Shown piece after piece: positions 1 through 12,445 of a DNA stretch of 64,000 bases. The translations under genes were made by a program, and so were the position numbers. How positions within the stretch are numbered: position 1 is the stretch's first letter; the number at the start of each line of letters is the position of its first letter. The DNA comes from Hyperoodon ampullatus. Its lineage: Eukaryota; Chordata; Mammalia; Artiodactyla; Ziphiidae. The stretch lies in contig OX457072.1 in NCBI GenBank assembly GCA_949752795.1, positions 4,049,201 to 4,113,200 on the forward strand, written 5' to 3'. Below the pieces are notes generated by a model. That model made no database searches. It had not been told where the DNA came from and worked only from the letters and a program-made list of their open reading frames with translations.

Positions 1-1415
1 TCCTTCTATTCCTAGTTTGTTGAGTGTTTCTTTTAATCATGAAAGAGTGTTGAATTTTGTCACATGCTTTTCTGAATCATTTGAGATGATCATGTGAGGT
101 TTTTTTCCCTTCATTCTATTAATGTAGTGTATTACATTGATTGATTTTCATATATTAAACCATCCTTGCATTCCAGAAATAAATGCCACTTGGTTGTGTT
201 ATATAATCTTTTTAATACACCGCTGAATTCAGTTTGCTAGCATTTTGTTGAGGATATTTTACATCAATATTTATCAGGGATATTGGTGTGTAATTTTCTT
301 GGTGTATCTTTGACTTTAGTATCAGGGTAATCTTGACCTGACCTCATAGAATGAAGGGAAGTATTTCCTCCTTTTCAATTTTTTGGAAGCCTTTGAGAAG
401 GGTTGCTGGTTTTGTTTTGTTTTGTTTTAATATTTGGTATATTTCACCAATGAAACCATCAGCTCTGGGGAGGCCAGGGGGTGGGGAGAGTTGTTGGGGT
501 GTTACTGATTACCAATTAAATCCCCTTATAGTTTTATAGGTCTATTCAGATGTTCTATTTCTTCATGATTCAATCTTAGTAGACTGTGCATTTCTAGGAA
601 TTCGTCTATTTCATCTAGGTTATTCAGTTTTTTGGCATACAGTTGTTCATAGCAGTCTGTTATAATCTTTTTTAGCTCCATAAAATCAATAATAATGTTC
701 CCACTTTCATTTCTAATATTAATAATTTGTTTCTCTCTTTTTTTCAGTCAGTCTAGCTAAAGGTTGGTCAACTTATTTTTATGTTTTCAAAGAACCAGCT
801 TTTTGTTTCATTGATATTTTTCCTATTGTTTTTCTATTCTCTGTTTTATTTATCTCTGCACTAATCTTTATTATTTTCTTCTGCTACCTTTGGGTTTAGC
901 TTGTTCTTCTTTTTCTAGTTCCTTAAGGTGTAAAGGTAGATTGTTGTTTTGAGATCTTTCTCCTTTTTCAGTGTAAGCATTTACAGGTATAAATTTTCTC
1001 TTTGCACTGCTTCATTGCATTCCATGATTTTTGATATGTTTTGTTTTTCTTTTCATTTGCCTCAAGATATTTTCTAATTTCCCTCATGATTTCTTCTGTG
1101 ACACATTGTACTGTTTAATTTTCACATATTTATGAATTTTCTAGTTTCCCTTCTACTATTGATTTCTACTTTCATTCCCTTGTAAACAGAAAAGATATTT
1201 TGTATAATTTTAATCTTTTTTAATTTACTAGGACTTGTTTTGTGGCCTAACATGTAGTCTACCCTGGAGAATATTTCACACACCCTAGAGAAAAATGTGT
1301 ATTCTACTGTCATTGGGTGGAGTATTCTGTTTATGTCAGAACATGTCTGTTTATATGTTTATGTTTGTTAGGTCCAGTTGGTACCTTGATTGCTCAAGTC
1401 CTCTAGCTCCTTATT
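1..1415 (-). mobile_element. LINE-1 fragment, ORF2 region, antisense
   Basis: The plus strand reads as the reverse complement of the L1 ORF2 reverse-transcriptase region. Characteristic phrases are 'gagatgatcatgtgaggttt', 'gatattggtgtgtaattttc', 'cttttcaattttttggaagc' and 'tttgtggcctaacatgtagt'. The copy is diverged and full of stops and small indels, so it encodes nothing. It runs off the left edge of the window; similarity fades near 1415. Confidence 0.9.
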
Positions 1416-3374
1416 GGTCCTCTTTCTGGTTGTTCAGCACCTGATTTTTCTTCAAAAACAAATCTTAGCAAAGCTAAAGAAGACACTTGAAATAATCTGT
1501 TCTGATTCAGACCATGTCCACCACACATTAAATAATCTTCTTATATCAAAATATATATTTAAACTTTTTAAGCAACTGTTTCCAGGGCTATCACATTTGG
1601 TCATATGGGGTGTGCACTATCCAATATGGATTTGTACAACTGGTGTTTGCTTTCAACAAACCAGTAGCCCCCTTTCATAGCCCTGGGACAACGTAAGGGC
1701 AAAATTCAATGGTCCTCCCAGAGCACAGCCTGTATCCTGATAAAAGTTTTCGTGTTCCCCCTGCCATGAATGCATAAGATGCAGATGCAACTCTGCCGAA
1801 CCACAAGGCATCCCAGAGGGGCTTAGGAATGTAGGTAATGCAGAGGAAGGACTGCTGAGTTAGTCTGGGGTCTCTGCTGCCTAGAGATCAAATAGATATG
1901 GTCCTGAAGGGCTCACAGTGGAAATCACATACCAGTTGCAAGTGTCCCCACTCAGGACCTCAGTCAGAAGGAACAGCTGAGTGTCAAGTGTGCACAATAG
2001 GCCCATCCTGCAAGGCCTCATTCCATCACTACCCTCAGCAGCAGCTGCAGTGTTTTCTTGTCTGCCTTCTCTCAGTGTCCTATCAAGCACCTTGCTGAAG
2101 CCTTAGAAGGGCAAACTCCCTACCTTCCACCTTGCAGAGAACACCGATTTTGTTTAAAATCTCATCTTTTTTGCAAAGTAGAGACCATATTACACGCACT
2201 CCACTTCATTATCTGTCCATGGTTTACATCCCTTTTCCCTACTAATCTCTGATAAAAGCTGGTTTCATGCCATGCTTGATACATATCTTAAGGCCATTCT
2301 GCCCTTTCTCCTTTCCTGAGGGGAAAAGTCCATGCAGAACAGACCTACTGCATATATAAGCTGTCTTAGATTTTTGGCAAAGTTTGTAATGGAAACCATA
2401 GGCTGTGAACCCAGCACTTAGCCCATGAAAAGTACAGTGACTTTGCTGGTTCACCGCTTTTAGAATATTTTACCATAACAAGTACTACTTGCTTTTATCC
2501 AACAGTGAGAATTACTTAACTATTAATTAATATTTAGATATTATATATTTGTATATTAATATTATAATTAATTAATATTTAACTCATTTTTTTACTTTGG
2601 CTTCTTGGAAGCTCAGACATAAATTTAAGTGTTCAATTAGAATAATAATATTAGCCTAGGGTTGTGGTGTCACTCTTATTTTTTTCTTATTCTCTATTAA
2701 TCATTTACTTAGCTATGTTTATTTTATAATTATCTGCTTCAAGTCTTTTTTACAAGTTTATCACTCAGAATAAACTGAAATAGATTTGTTTCCGAGCGGT
2801 CATGTAGTTGTCATGACTATTGGACCACTTATATATCACTATCTCCAAATTGTACAGTTCCTTGTATTGTACTAATTGAAAAATTCTAAGACACATATAA
2901 TTCCAGAGTTTCTGCTGAGAACTCAGACTTTAGTATCCTTAATACAATCAAAATCACCCTTATATGTATTTTAGAAACCTTAAAATAATTTCTTCTGATC
3001 AGTTTTAGAAGATTTCGAGAGAACCTTGAATCTGGAGATGCTCATTTCCATTTAAAGGTCTCTGCCTTGGGAAATGACTGTTCTTTTACTGCTTGCTAGC
3101 ATACAAAATCCTAATTGAAAAACCTTTACACATGGTGATGGCATGCATTTAATTTACCTCTGTTCTATTAGGGACATGTCTTGGTCAAGGAAGGAATGCA
3201 CATTGGAATCTTGATGATTTGTGTTTCATATAGTCTGTGCCTTAGGGTGAGCTCAGCCCCAGGACACTAATAAACAGTCCCAGATCCAGGGCATTTGTAT
3301 CCCTTTCTTACAGGCAAGAACGGCATCCATACAATACCCCAATTTAGAGCAAATCCAAGTTCAGTTCAATTCAA
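1416..3374. other. Intronic sequence, unclassified
   Basis: No gene, exon or confidently named repeat was recognised. A very AT-rich patch with repeated 'attaatatt' lies at 2510-2590. The 1700-2460 part has the texture of an old interspersed element but gave no family I can name. Confidence 0.4.
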
Positions 3375-3795
3375 TTCAGTGCTATTTATCAAGTAATTAT
3401 CAAGTGTGCTAGGCATTTTTCAAGTCTCTGGGCGTATAACAATCAATAGGACTCAGTCCCTACCTTCGTGGAGCTCACAAAAAGAGAAGGCTAATAAACA
3501 GCTCGAAAATTGAAATCAAGGTGTACGTGAGGAGGTAAGGGAACACAGAAATGGAGTTTCTAGCCAGTGAGGAGAGAGCAGGATAGGCTTTCCAAAGGGG
3601 GTGGCTCAGGCATCGCAGAGCAGTCAGAGGGGGAAACGTGATGGAAGTCCAGGCCCAGACAGGGGTCAAAAATCCAAAAGATTCCAGAGAGGTGGATGAG
3701 GATCTCCCTGGGGTTCTCAGACTTAGCCTAGCGGCAGAACCAAGGTAGGCTAGGAAGGCCCCCATAAATGTCTGTGGAATTGAACGAGTGAAGTA
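3375..3795 (-). mobile_element. L2 LINE fragment, antisense
   Basis: The block 'caagtgtgctaggcattttt' followed by 'actcagtccctaccttcgtg' and 'gagctcacaaaaagagaagg' is the reverse complement of the L2 3' end. A diverged continuation with 'aggctttccaaagggggtgg' follows. It is an ancient mammalian LINE relic with no coding potential. Confidence 0.6.
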
Positions 3796-4325
3796 CAAAG
3801 GAATCTCAAAAGAAGCACAATAGTGTGAAAAGTGATCATGAAGGGGTCATTACTACTTACTTATCTGGGCCTCAAAAGGTGTTCCAAATTCAGACTACAG
3901 ACCGAACTGGAGATTCACGTATTTACCTGATTGTGAGGTGCTTCTTTATATAAAGCAATTCTCCATTTTGTCAATGAAAGGAGGAGATCTAAAATAGTTT
4001 TGAAGCCAATTTAAATATATAAACTTTGGGGGATGGAGATGAAATAGCTGAATGTCTATTCATACTATTTAACTCAATTTAATCACACATGCATGTCCAA
4101 TGCTATATAGGTTGAGAAATCGTACCTTTTTGTTTCGTCACCATTTCTTAGTCATCCAGCACAGTTTCGGGAGCCCTGCCCCATCTCCCTTCTGTTTAAG
4201 ACAGATTCTGAGCAGGTCTGCAAGCCTCTCACTAGACACCTGTCCCCTGATGCTGGTTCTCCTTTGCTATTAGTGATCTTCATAACCACTTACTGTGTTG
4301 CTTTAAAAAGCTGATTTGTAAGAGC

Positions 4326-5079
4326 TGTAGGACCTGAAAAATATCTTTTCCTTCCTCCCTTCTAAGTTCTTGGCTGGGGCCCCTATACCAACAGACGGAT
4401 TAACAAGAGAAAAGCTTACAAATTTATCTAATAAATGTTTTACGTGATACATGAACCTTCATAAGGAAGTGAAGACATGAAGAAGCAGAAAAACCTGAGT
4501 GTTTGATACTGGGCTTGATGAAGATGGGGAAGTCGTGGGACAATGTGAGAGGACAAATGGGGTATAAGCCATGTGTATGCAGTAAACTGGGGGAGACTTA
4601 GCGAGGCCCGTTCATTCTGCTTCCTCTCTGAGCCCCTCCATCTTTGGAGATAAGGATGCTTCTTTCCTCTTGGGATGGAGAGGGCACCTCTCACGTGAGG
4701 ATCTCATGACCAGCTCCAGGAAAAGGTCAGAAACTCCTTTCTGTACCTGCTCTTTCTCAAATTCTTTCAGTTTGAAATATTCAGTATGCCAAGGTGTCAT
4801 ATTTGGGGGTAGCTTGTCTTCAACCCTGTCAAAGCCAAAACTTTGTTGTGAACTCATACTTCCAGGAATAATTTCTAATTTGAGTTAAATTTTTTGCCTC
4901 CTTTCCCCCTGCTTTTCCTTTCTTTATATCTTTTCTCTTTCTTTATCTTTTTAGTGATTTTGTTGTTAACTCTCCATAATCATCCCAAACTAGCAGTGAC
5001 ATAGGTCATTTCAAGTAAATGTGGCTTCCCAAACAGAGTTTCTCAGTTCAAAATATTGAGGGCACCTCAAAATATGACA
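4326..5079 (-). mobile_element. Probable solo ERV LTR, antisense
   Basis: Read on the minus strand, this block has LTR features. A start like TGTCATATTTTGAGGTGCCC lies at its right edge. Near its left edge a U5-like stretch contains 'cttttctcttgttaatccgt', followed by 'ggggccccagccaagaactt', a pattern typical of class I ERV LTR ends. No gag, pol or env sequence lies beside it, which suggests a solo LTR. I could not find a clean target-site duplication, so the boundaries are estimates. Short open frames on both strands here are incidental. Confidence 0.45.
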
Positions 5080-5121
5080 GATCAGCTAAAAGGTGACCCT
5101 TGTATTCGTAAAAGTAGTTGT

Positions 5122-5332
5122 AGGGAGCTTCCCTGGTGGCACAGTGGTTGAGAGTCCGCCTGCCAATGCAGGGGACGCGGGTTCATGCCCCGGTCCGGGA
5201 GGATCCCACATGCCGCGGAGGAGCTGGGCCCGTGAGCCATGGCCGCTGAGCCTGTGCGTCCAGAGCCTGTGCTCTGCAACGGGAGAGGCCACAACAGTGA
5301 GAGGCCCGCGTACCACCAAAAAAAAAAAAAAA
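5122..5332 (+). mobile_element. Cetacean CHR SINE (tRNA-derived), young copy
   Basis: A tRNA-like head ('cttccctggtggcacagtgg') with a B-box-like 'ggttcatgccc' is followed by the body 'ccgcggaggagctgggcccg' and 'gagaggccacaacagtgaga', then an A-tail. An 11-bp target-site duplication AAAGTAGTTGT flanks it exactly at 5111-5121 and 5333-5343, proving retrotransposition and a fairly recent insertion. Confidence 0.95.
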
Positions 5333-5759
5333 AAAGTAGTTGTTGGGAGGAACCTTGCTATCATCGTGCAAGGTGCACATGGAACTAGTTTACCTGAGCT
5401 GGTGAAAGGCTCACTTATTTCTAAAATTAGGTTATACTAAAAAGGGTTGGTTGGATTGTTCTCTGCACCCCTGGACAGAGGACCTGGAAGCCGGGTATCC
5501 TTCACAAGTTTTAAGATCTCCCAAAGTTCTGGACATTTTCTCATCTGAGACCAGAATAATCCTTGACAGGTCTGATAGTCTACCTTTTGGACAAGAAGGT
5601 ATCGCTCACACCCAGAGAAGTATTAAAAGAAATTTCACAATGTTCCTCAGTATATCCAGACTGTGAGGTTCTCTCCTTTGGCTTTTATTTTTTGAGCATT
5701 GGAGACAACCCCTAATATTTGTAAAACTCTTACAGTTTACAAAGTGCATTCACAGCCAC

Positions 5760-6560
5760 TCTCCCCAATTCCTAGCCTCAGTCCTCAGATTAAGAGTCTA
5801 CTCTGTCCGTGTGATTAAGCCACAGCACAGCACCCAGGGGCAGACAGGCTCCCCCTCGGTGTCTTACATGGTGGAGGTGGGCAGCACTGGCGGTTCCCCT
5901 GCGGTGGTAGATGCTGAAGGAACGGAGGAAGGAGTCTGCCAGGTGGGCTGGACACAGAGGCCCAAGTGTAACCAAAAGTGGCATCCAGCTGCTCAAAAGC
6001 CAATGAAGAGGCAAGGTTGTTGGAAAGTAAGTTTGCTTTATTTTGGATGCGGGCACACGAGGGGGACTCCTGTCCAAAGGCCACCTCCGCCCGCCCCATG
6101 CTGACAATCAGTGGGCAAAAGCTTTTATAGGTGGAGGGAGGCACACAGAAACACACACAGGCAGCTCTGACGGGCATCTTGAAATTGGTCATCGGTGGTC
6201 TGACCAGCGTCATCTCGATTGTTTTAGGTACAGGTAATCTTCACTTCCAGGGTTGGTTTCTTCCCATTTCCTTGAGGCCAATTCTTGGAATTGTGGCAGC
6301 TTATGTCACAGCTGCTACAGCCTGGTCATCATGTAGTTACCTTCTTCCACCTGCTGAGGGTTTCAGTATCTGTAAGACAGCTCCCAGGATACGGCTCAGA
6401 ATATTATCTATAGCCCTTAAGGAGGAACTACAGGTCCTTGACTTTGCTCAGTGAGTAAACTATTATTATTTGGTCTCCTTGGACAGTCTTCCTTTGCTTC
6501 TGCATTTTCTCACTCCTCTGATTAATCTTATTCTTTGGCCAACGTTTTTCCACAGACAAA
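5760..6560 (-). mobile_element. Possible LTR-type element, antisense
   Basis: A stretch with 'aagtttgctttattttggat' (which would be a polyadenylation signal on the minus strand), then 'cagtgggcaaaagcttttat' and a long moderately GC-rich tail, has the layout of an antisense LTR. I cannot name the family, and no terminal TG/CA with target duplication could be fixed. Open frames here look incidental. Confidence 0.25.
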
Positions 6561-6804
6561 AGGCCAGCAGAGGACACGGGGTGTAAGGACCATAGGGTCC
6601 TGCGCCGTTTCACAAGCAGGACAGAGGAAGGGGCTGGCGGGGGTGGAGGGGGGAAGCAGGAGAGAACCGGAGGGTCTTCAAGGGGCAGGTCCTGCAAGGG
6701 CTTGATACCTGGTTACGCGCAGGGCAGCCGGAAGCCCCTGAAGGGTTTTCATCTGTGGAGAGATCTGATCAGATGCCCTTTGTGGGCAGTTGCCTTTAAC
6801 CACA

Positions 6805-7850
6805 AGTGAGCACCGATTATGGGTGGGCGATGGAGGTGGGAAGGACCAGCTGTGCCCGATGGGGTCCCGCCGCAGGGGGCCCAGCAGGTGGGAAAGCAGG
6901 GGCGTCAACTGGCTCCAGGCCCCGCAGGCCCGAGGCAAAACCCTCCCTCCGCCGCCTCCTGACTCCAGAGCCGGGCGATGTGAGCTCTTGGCAGCTCCAG
7001 CGCAGGGACAGGAGCCGCGGTGCCTCCCCTCCCGCAGGCACTCTTCGCGCAGCCTTAGACGCTCACAGAGCAAGGAGGGTCCCACCGCCGGCCAGCACGG
7101 AGGACCGGGACCGCGGAGACGCCGGACGATGCGGGGGCAGCTGCGAGGCCCCGCTCCCTGGCTCTGCGCCCCTGCGCCGCCGCCCACCCCCTTCCTGGCG
7201 GGTCGCCTTTCTCCGAGCCAGCCCCGCCGTGAGAGCAGATAATGCTACAAGTCCCAGGCCTCGGGGTATCGAGTCATTTCTTGTAAATCACCCAGAAAGG
7301 CCTGGCCGGGCTGGAAGGCACAATTTACTGCTGCGTTATTAAGTGGTCCCAGCGCAAGCCGGCGTTTTCCTTGCAGAGTGAGACACAGGCAACCCAAAGG
7401 ACAGGGCGCCGGGAAATGAGAGCAGAAGCGGGGGGCTCCAGCCCTCACCCCCCAAAAGGCCTCTTTCCTGAAGCCCGCAGGAGCCCCACAATTCGACGTT
7501 GGGGATCCTTCGAGAACGCTACATCATGGTGTCCAAAGGGCTTTTATTTTAAAGGCCATCCATTTCCGCCAGAAATTGTTTGAGGAAGGAAGCCAGCGGA
7601 AAGAAGCAGTGGGAAAAGCAGATAAACAGAGTCCGTTGTCCTTCCCGAGGGCCTCAAGGCGGTCTGGGGGCAGCTGCCACCCCCAAGCCCTGGTCCCGGT
7701 GCTTCTCGCGCAGCCCCGCCAGCATCTGGCCCTCCACCGCCCCCTCTGCGGTCTCGGGAGGACCCCAGGCCGCGCCCTGCCCTCCTGCAGGGAGCCTCCG
7801 TTCTTGTCCACGGTGAAGGGAGATCCTGTGGCCAGCACTGTCCCCTTCAC
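6805..7850. promoter_or_regulatory. Intronic CpG-rich island
   Basis: GC content and CpG density rise sharply here. The 60 bases from 7081 contain about ten CpG dinucleotides and the next 60 about seven, whereas most of the window is CpG-poor. The densest part is about 6860-7260. Such retained CpG density usually marks an unmethylated promoter or enhancer. It lies about 11 kb upstream of the last XKR4 coding exon, far from where the main promoter should be, so it may be an internal or antisense/lncRNA promoter. Long open frames on both strands are expected from the base composition and have no recognisable domain. Confidence 0.55.
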
Positions 7851-9929
7851 CTGCGTTTCTCAAGATGGGGCCACGGAAACCTGTTCCTGCCTCAGACCTC
7901 CCTGCGCCCCTGACACCGTATCTCCACCTCCCCTGCTTCCTTCAACTGAGTGGCTTCCATTTTACCTGCTTTTAATCCAGATAAAACGAAGGACATATTC
8001 CACGCATGTACATAATGCCAACTATTTTTTCCCCCTATTTTCCACGTGACTTTTAGAAGCTGGATCCTGTCAAAAGAATTGCTTTCGTATCTGTAAAGAG
8101 AAAAAGTCTTTACCCTAGAAATTGCACCTCCTATTCTATTCTTTCTCTGTCCTGTTATTCTCTTGAAGCCAACCTCCTTCAGTAAGAATCCAGACATAAA
8201 AGAGCTCCTGGAGAGAGGGGAGACGGGTGCAAAACTAAGGGGAAAGCTGGGCTTCGGAGAGGCTAGTCCTATTTCTGGAGAGAGTTTGCTGCTCACCAAC
8301 ACTTTAAAGAGTTCATGGACCGTCACTCAAACCTGTGAAGAGCACGTGTAACTGGGTGACTTGCGCAGAGGCTCAGGGTCCGTAGGTAGAGTTTCCCCCC
8401 ATTTTCATGGATGTCTTGCCAAGCCTCCCACCTCCGCCGGGGGTGTCTCCCAGCCACTCGGGGCTCACACGCACCTCACCGCCAGGCTCCTGAAGGAGCC
8501 GTTGGCTCCCAGGCAAGGCCCCCGTCCTCCTGTCTGGCGTGTCACGTCCACGGTCTCCTGGCTTCCCTGGCCAGCGCTCCGCTGCTCAAACGCCCTCACT
8601 CCAGCCTCGGCCACACCTGCAGCTTCAGCTCCTGGCTGGGCTGTCTCCCCTCGGGGTACAGTCTGTTTCTCTCCTCTGCGCTCTGCTCACCACGTTGGCG
8701 TATGTCTCTTTCCCACGCCGACGTGCTGTCCCTCTAGGGACCTGCGTTTGTGTCCTCAGCGACCGGCACTTAATAGGTGCCAGTGTTTATCAGAGGAAAG
8801 CGTGGAGGGAGGGACAGAGAGGAGGGAAGCAGGGGAGGACCTGGGTCTGGGCCTTCAGGATGCAACCCTGTTATCCTTTTATCATTGGACGAAGGCACCA
8901 AACACACGTGTCCACACACAGGCCGGCTGGTGTGTCCTCCCAGGTCTCCGCTTTGGACCCTCTTCCATCAGGGGCATTCTTTTCACCTTCTTCTCTTCCA
9001 TGTAGGCAGATTCTCAACTCTGCTACCAGAAAAGACCTTCTTGGCTCTCGTGTCCAGAGACACAAATATTTACGCCACCTCATGTCACTGTGAGCATCAC
9101 ATGCCAGCGCCCCGCCCTCCCAGAACACATCCTTGGCTCTGTTCCAACCTCGCCACCCACCCGACACCGGCCACCTGCCGCCCCTGCGTGCCTCACTCTT
9201 GTTAATTTTATTTACCCTGGGTTAGTGTCACCATTTTCCATCCTCTGGGCCCCCTTCCAAGTTCTCTAAGCATGAATAACTCTGATTGTGGGTGCGTAGA
9301 CAGCAGCCTTCATTAGAATTAATACTTGATTTTAAACCCCGGGGACCCAGACTCTGTCACTCTCCCAGGGATGCCCTGAATCACAGATTCTTCTAAATAG
9401 GCCAGTAACTGTCTATACTGGTGACACTAGCAGGTGATTGGTAGCATGCGGGCCATCACATTTACATGCATGGCAGACTGCAGAAGCACCTTGGGACATA
9501 AGGGAAGAGAAACAGCCAAAGACTCTGTCTTAGACGTGCTTCCACTGGTACGGTTGGGGCCTCACCAGTAGCAGGATCTGGTCTGTCCACAAGTGGGGAA
9601 CCACCTGAACCAGGGGGCCGTCTTGCCCTTTCACTTTGCAGATGCCTACCTGCTTTTCTGGAAATGATCAAGCTTCCTGAGGTGTGGCATTCGTGCTCCT
9701 GATTAGATAACTTTACAGTCGACTGTTCGTGCCCAGACGTCATCCTATGTACAGGATACCCTGCAACAGTGCTTTCCTGTAGCTTCATTTCTTTGGTTGG
9801 GTGAATGGTGACAGGGCCTCCTGGCTTTAATCCAGACAGAGATCACACTATAGCCACCTCAAAAAGTGTCCCAATGTTACCAGGTTTCATCATTGGTCCA
9901 GAATGTTTCAATGAGTTTAGGGAGTTTAA
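7851..9929. other. Intronic sequence, unclassified
   Basis: This is moderately GC-rich sequence next to the CpG island, with scattered CpGs to about 9200. I see no recognisable exon, RNA gene or named repeat. Open frames on both strands around 8360-9200 overlap one another and show no protein family features. Confidence 0.4.
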
Positions 9930-10290
9930 AGTCAGGAAAATGTGGGTATAAATCCTAACTCTGCTACTTGTTAAAAATGTGTCCACGGGTCAGCTGAGGG
10001 TTCGGGAAACTAAGGCTCATGGACCAAATTCAGCCCATCACCTCCTTTTTCTTCCGTTTAAGTATTGTCTACGGCTGCTTTCTCCCTACCAGGGCAAAGT
10101 TGAACTCTTCTGACAGAAAGCCATATGGCCTACAAAACCCCAAATCTTTCTTATGTTTACAGAAAAAGTTTGCCACCCTTTGATAAGAATATTTCGTCTT
10201 TCTGAGCCTCAGTTTCCCCATCTGTAAAATGGCAAAATACTCACATTCAAGAAGTGATACTGTAAGGAATAAAGGGGCTAAACAATGTGG
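9930..10290 (+). mobile_element. MIR SINE interrupted by a hAT-type DNA transposon fossil
   Basis: The MIR parts are 'taactctgctacttgtt' on the left and 'gagcctcagtttccccatct' on the right. Between them, about 9990-10182, lies a non-autonomous element reading 'gctcatggaccaaattcagc', 'gtattgtctacggctgcttt' and 'cagaaaaagtttgccaccct', the pattern of a common eutherian hAT-Charlie-like repeat. The nesting shows that the DNA transposon landed in an older MIR. Confidence 0.6.
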
Positions 10291-10510
10291 AAAGTCAACC
10301 ACAGAGCAGTTTTATATATATCGGGTTTTTTTTTAAATTATTATTTTAATTTTGCTCTTGTCCATCCGTGTCCCTCTTTGCCAGGTGAGAGAAGGTTAAA
10401 GCTGCTGTCTGCCTGTCTCTGTCCCTGTTTTTGCCTTTTTGTTTCTCTTCATTTTGCCCCACTACACCCCCTACCATCCAACAGATGAAAACTTCTAGAA
10501 AAAAATAGAG

Positions 10511-10898
10511 GGCTTCCCTGGCGGTGCAGTGGTTAAGAATCCGCCTGCCAGTGCAGGGGACACGGGTTCGAGCCCTGCTCCGGGACGATGCCACATGCCG
10601 CGGAGCAGCTAAGCCCGTGCGCCACAACTACTGAGCCTGTGTTCTAGAGCCCACGAGCCACAACTACTGAGCCCGAGTGCCACAACTACTGAGCCCACGA
10701 GCCACAACTACTGAAGCCTGCGTGTCTAGAGCCCGTGCTCCGCAGCAAGAGAAGCCACCACAATGAGAAACCCGCGCACCACAACGAAGAGTAGATCTCG
10801 CTCGCTGCAACTAGAGAAAGCCCGGGTGCAGAAATGAAGACCCAAAGCAGCCAAAAATAAAATAAATAAATAAATAAATAAATAATTTTTAATCTATA
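10511..10898 (+). mobile_element. Full-length CHR-1 SINE with internal tandem duplication
   Basis: The tRNA-derived head 'cttccctggcggtgcagtgg' and B box 'ggttcgagccc' are followed by the long CHR body and a (TAAA)n tail. The target-site duplication AGAAAAAAATAGAG is exact at 10497-10510 and 10899-10912. The body carries four copies of 'ccacaactactga' between 10622 and 10715, more than the usual count, so an internal unit has been duplicated. Confidence 0.95.
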
Positions 10899-10912
10899 AG
10901 AAAAAAATAGAG

Positions 10913-11827
10913 TGATTGATAATAAAAAAAAATGGTATGGAAAATAAACTTACTCTAAAGCAAAATTTAATTCTACTGGGCATCTCGGGTTACTTATTTT
11001 ATGTCTTTTGAGTAGTCATTTCTATCATCTTTTTATTTTCAATATAAATTTAACCTTGCAATTTGTAATACTGTACAAAGAATGGTGACTTCTCACCTTC
11101 TCCTAAATACAGAATTTTTTCCTAGAGAAAAACTATTAGATGTTTTCAAATTCCTACACACAGAATGTTTGCCTTCTTGGGATTTTTTTTTTTAATCTAA
11201 AAATAATTTAAAAATTAAGATGAGCTGCAGCTATGTGAGATCACCTAAGATTTTTTTTTCCAATCAGAAGGAAATTACTTTCCACATTTCTTAAGGAGGA
11301 GAGACACTTTGCTTCTCCCAACAACTTTCTTCAACTGCTTTCCTATTAAAATACTTCTTAAAATTTCAATTCAGTGTTTCCCTTATCAACTCCTTAGCAG
11401 CCTTAAATTTGACTTGCAAAGAAGCTGAAATCCTCAGGATGGATTACAAAAAGAGTGCATATCCCTACCAAAATTAAACATATTAAAGCATTTAAATATT
11501 TTTAATCACAACTATTACAAGGTTTAAAACAGAGATAAAATGGTTTCAATGCAAGAAGATTTCGAACATCTTAGACCCAGGGAAGTTTGTATTACTTTCC
11601 TTCCCTTCACCTCACTCCACAAAGATCACAGCATAGGGGGCTTTACATTTTTTCAATTATTACATTCTTTCAACTAGGTGAATTCAGTAAGAGTCCAGCC
11701 AAGTGGATCTCCTGCTTTTATCTCTGTAACTAAGAGACAAACTCTAAACATGCTGAAGAAATGGAAAACCTTTCTGGTTTCATGACCTGCTACTCTTGAA
11801 TTGGGCAACACTTTTCCTCAGATACAA
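10913..11827. other. AT-rich intronic sequence, unclassified
   Basis: No gene or identifiable repeat was seen. The stretch is AT-rich with several T runs, such as those near 11190 and 11250, and looks like unique intron. Confidence 0.4.
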
Positions 11828-11838
11828 ATTCAGGAAAA

Positions 11839-11963
11839 GAAATTCCCTGGTGGTCCAGTGGTTAGAACTCCATGCTTTTACTGCCGAGGGCCAGGGTTCG
11901 ATCCCTGGTCAGGGAACTGAGATCCCACGAGCTGTGTGACGTGGTCAAAAAAAAAAAAAAAAG
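11839..11963 (+). mobile_element. Short CHR-type SINE
   Basis: The tRNA-like head 'attccctggtggtccagtgg', B box 'ggttcgatccc', 'gggaactgagatcccacgag' and 'gtgacgtggtc' precede an A-tail. The target-site duplication ATTCAGGAAAA is exact at 11828-11838 and 11964-11974. This is the short head-only subfamily that lacks the long CHR body. Confidence 0.92.
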
Positions 11964-12289
11964 ATTCAGGAAAATTAGGAGGGCTGTTTAGTCCAGAAAA
12001 TATGAAGATAAGGAAATCCTGATTTTCCTCCTTGGTGCTTGTGTTTCTGATCCATTTTGTGCAAAGAAACCCAAACGGGATCCCTTGGCCTGGGAATAAG
12101 TGTGGTCATGGTAAGCCTGAAGGAGCAGCTGGACGGAAGCCTTCGGGGTCAGACCCCTGAGGGTGGCACTATTCTGGGGTCACCTCCATCCCGCCAGCCC
12201 ACGAGCTCTACACCTCACACACTTGTCCACACCTCATCCCGCCTCCTGTGGCTGCCGCTCCCATCCAGTCTGTGGTCATGGTGCAGAGC

Positions 12290-12445
12290 TTGGAATCCAT
12301 GAATTCAGATGTCTATCCTCCTGGCTAATCACATCAGCTTGGGCAAGGTATTTAGCCTCTCTCTGGGTCTCTGTTTCCCCGAATGCAAAACAGTGCTTGC
12401 CTCAAACTGTCATCATGAAATTTAAATTGGACAAAGGCTGTAGGT
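12290..12445 (+). mobile_element. MIR SINE fragment
   Basis: The order 'tggaatccatgaattcagat', 'cttgggcaaggtatttagcc' and 'tctgtttccccgaatgcaaa' follows the MIR core and 3' region. It is ancient and diverged. Confidence 0.6.

Noticed and set aside
4612..4857. 81-codon minus-strand frame with a protein-like composition
   Set aside because: It lies inside an LTR-like element and starts and ends without relation to any known gene.
6678..7342. Overlapping 150-178 codon open frames on both strands
   Set aside because: They coincide with the CpG-rich island, where stops are rare by composition. No domain, no splice context and simultaneous frames on both strands argue against coding.
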